A DNA stretch of 64,000 bases from assembly GCA_008694505.1 (NCBI GenBank), contig VZDJ01007753.1:27430501-27494500 (forward strand), read 5' to 3'. The notes under the pieces were generated by a model. The model searched no databases. It was not told the origin of the DNA and was given only the letters and a program-made list of their open reading frames with translations. This DNA is from Cyanoderma ruficeps (taxonomy: Eukaryota; Chordata; Aves; Passeriformes; Timaliidae). Shown one piece after another: positions 1-64,000 of the stretch. A program made the translations under genes and the position numbers. Numbering within the stretch: position 1 is the first letter of the stretch; each line of letters begins with the position of its first letter.

Positions 1-63964
<63,964 letters not shown>

Positions 63965-64000
63965 CTGAGTGTAGAAGAAGAAAGAAACAAAACACTGTTA

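Overview
The window is vertebrate nuclear DNA, almost certainly from a bird. It is AT-rich and intron-rich. Every exon carries splice signals, and it holds diverged LTR copies of kinds I recognise from avian genomes. I cannot name the species; the GGTTTT-rich simple-sequence style suggests Neoaves, but weakly.

One gene fills the window: RALGAPA1 on the minus strand, the catalytic alpha-1 subunit of the Ral GTPase-activating complex. It is cut at both ends. I traced 26 constitutive coding exons plus one cassette exon, running from 63964 (5' side) to 4963 (3' side). Joined, the constitutive exons give 1477 codons with no frame break, matching roughly residues 418 to 1897 of the 2036-residue human protein as I recall it. 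The N-terminal ~417 codons lie beyond 64000. The last ~139 codons, including the catalytic asparagine, lie left of position 1.

Layout in transcript order: 63.9-56.2 kb holds six exons of the helical N-terminal half and a phosphorylatable linker. 56.2-42.1 kb is an alternative-splicing hub, with a 47-codon cassette (51913-52053) and an exon with two in-frame donors whose long form adds 468 codons (44130-45533). 42.1-33.0 kb encodes the Ser/Thr-rich linker and the start of the helical middle region, with two short introns near 33.3 kb. 31.6-17.9 kb encodes the helical middle. 10.2-5.0 kb encodes an 865-nt exon and the first part of the Rap/Ran-GAP domain.

Two introns start with GC instead of GT (donors at 59433-59434 and 35251-35252). 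The second has a weak consensus and sits beside a tetranucleotide microsatellite. The introns hold at least three diverged LTR-like elements, all antisense to the gene, several young short tandem duplications, and simple repeats. I found no second gene, tRNA, rRNA or CRISPR array.
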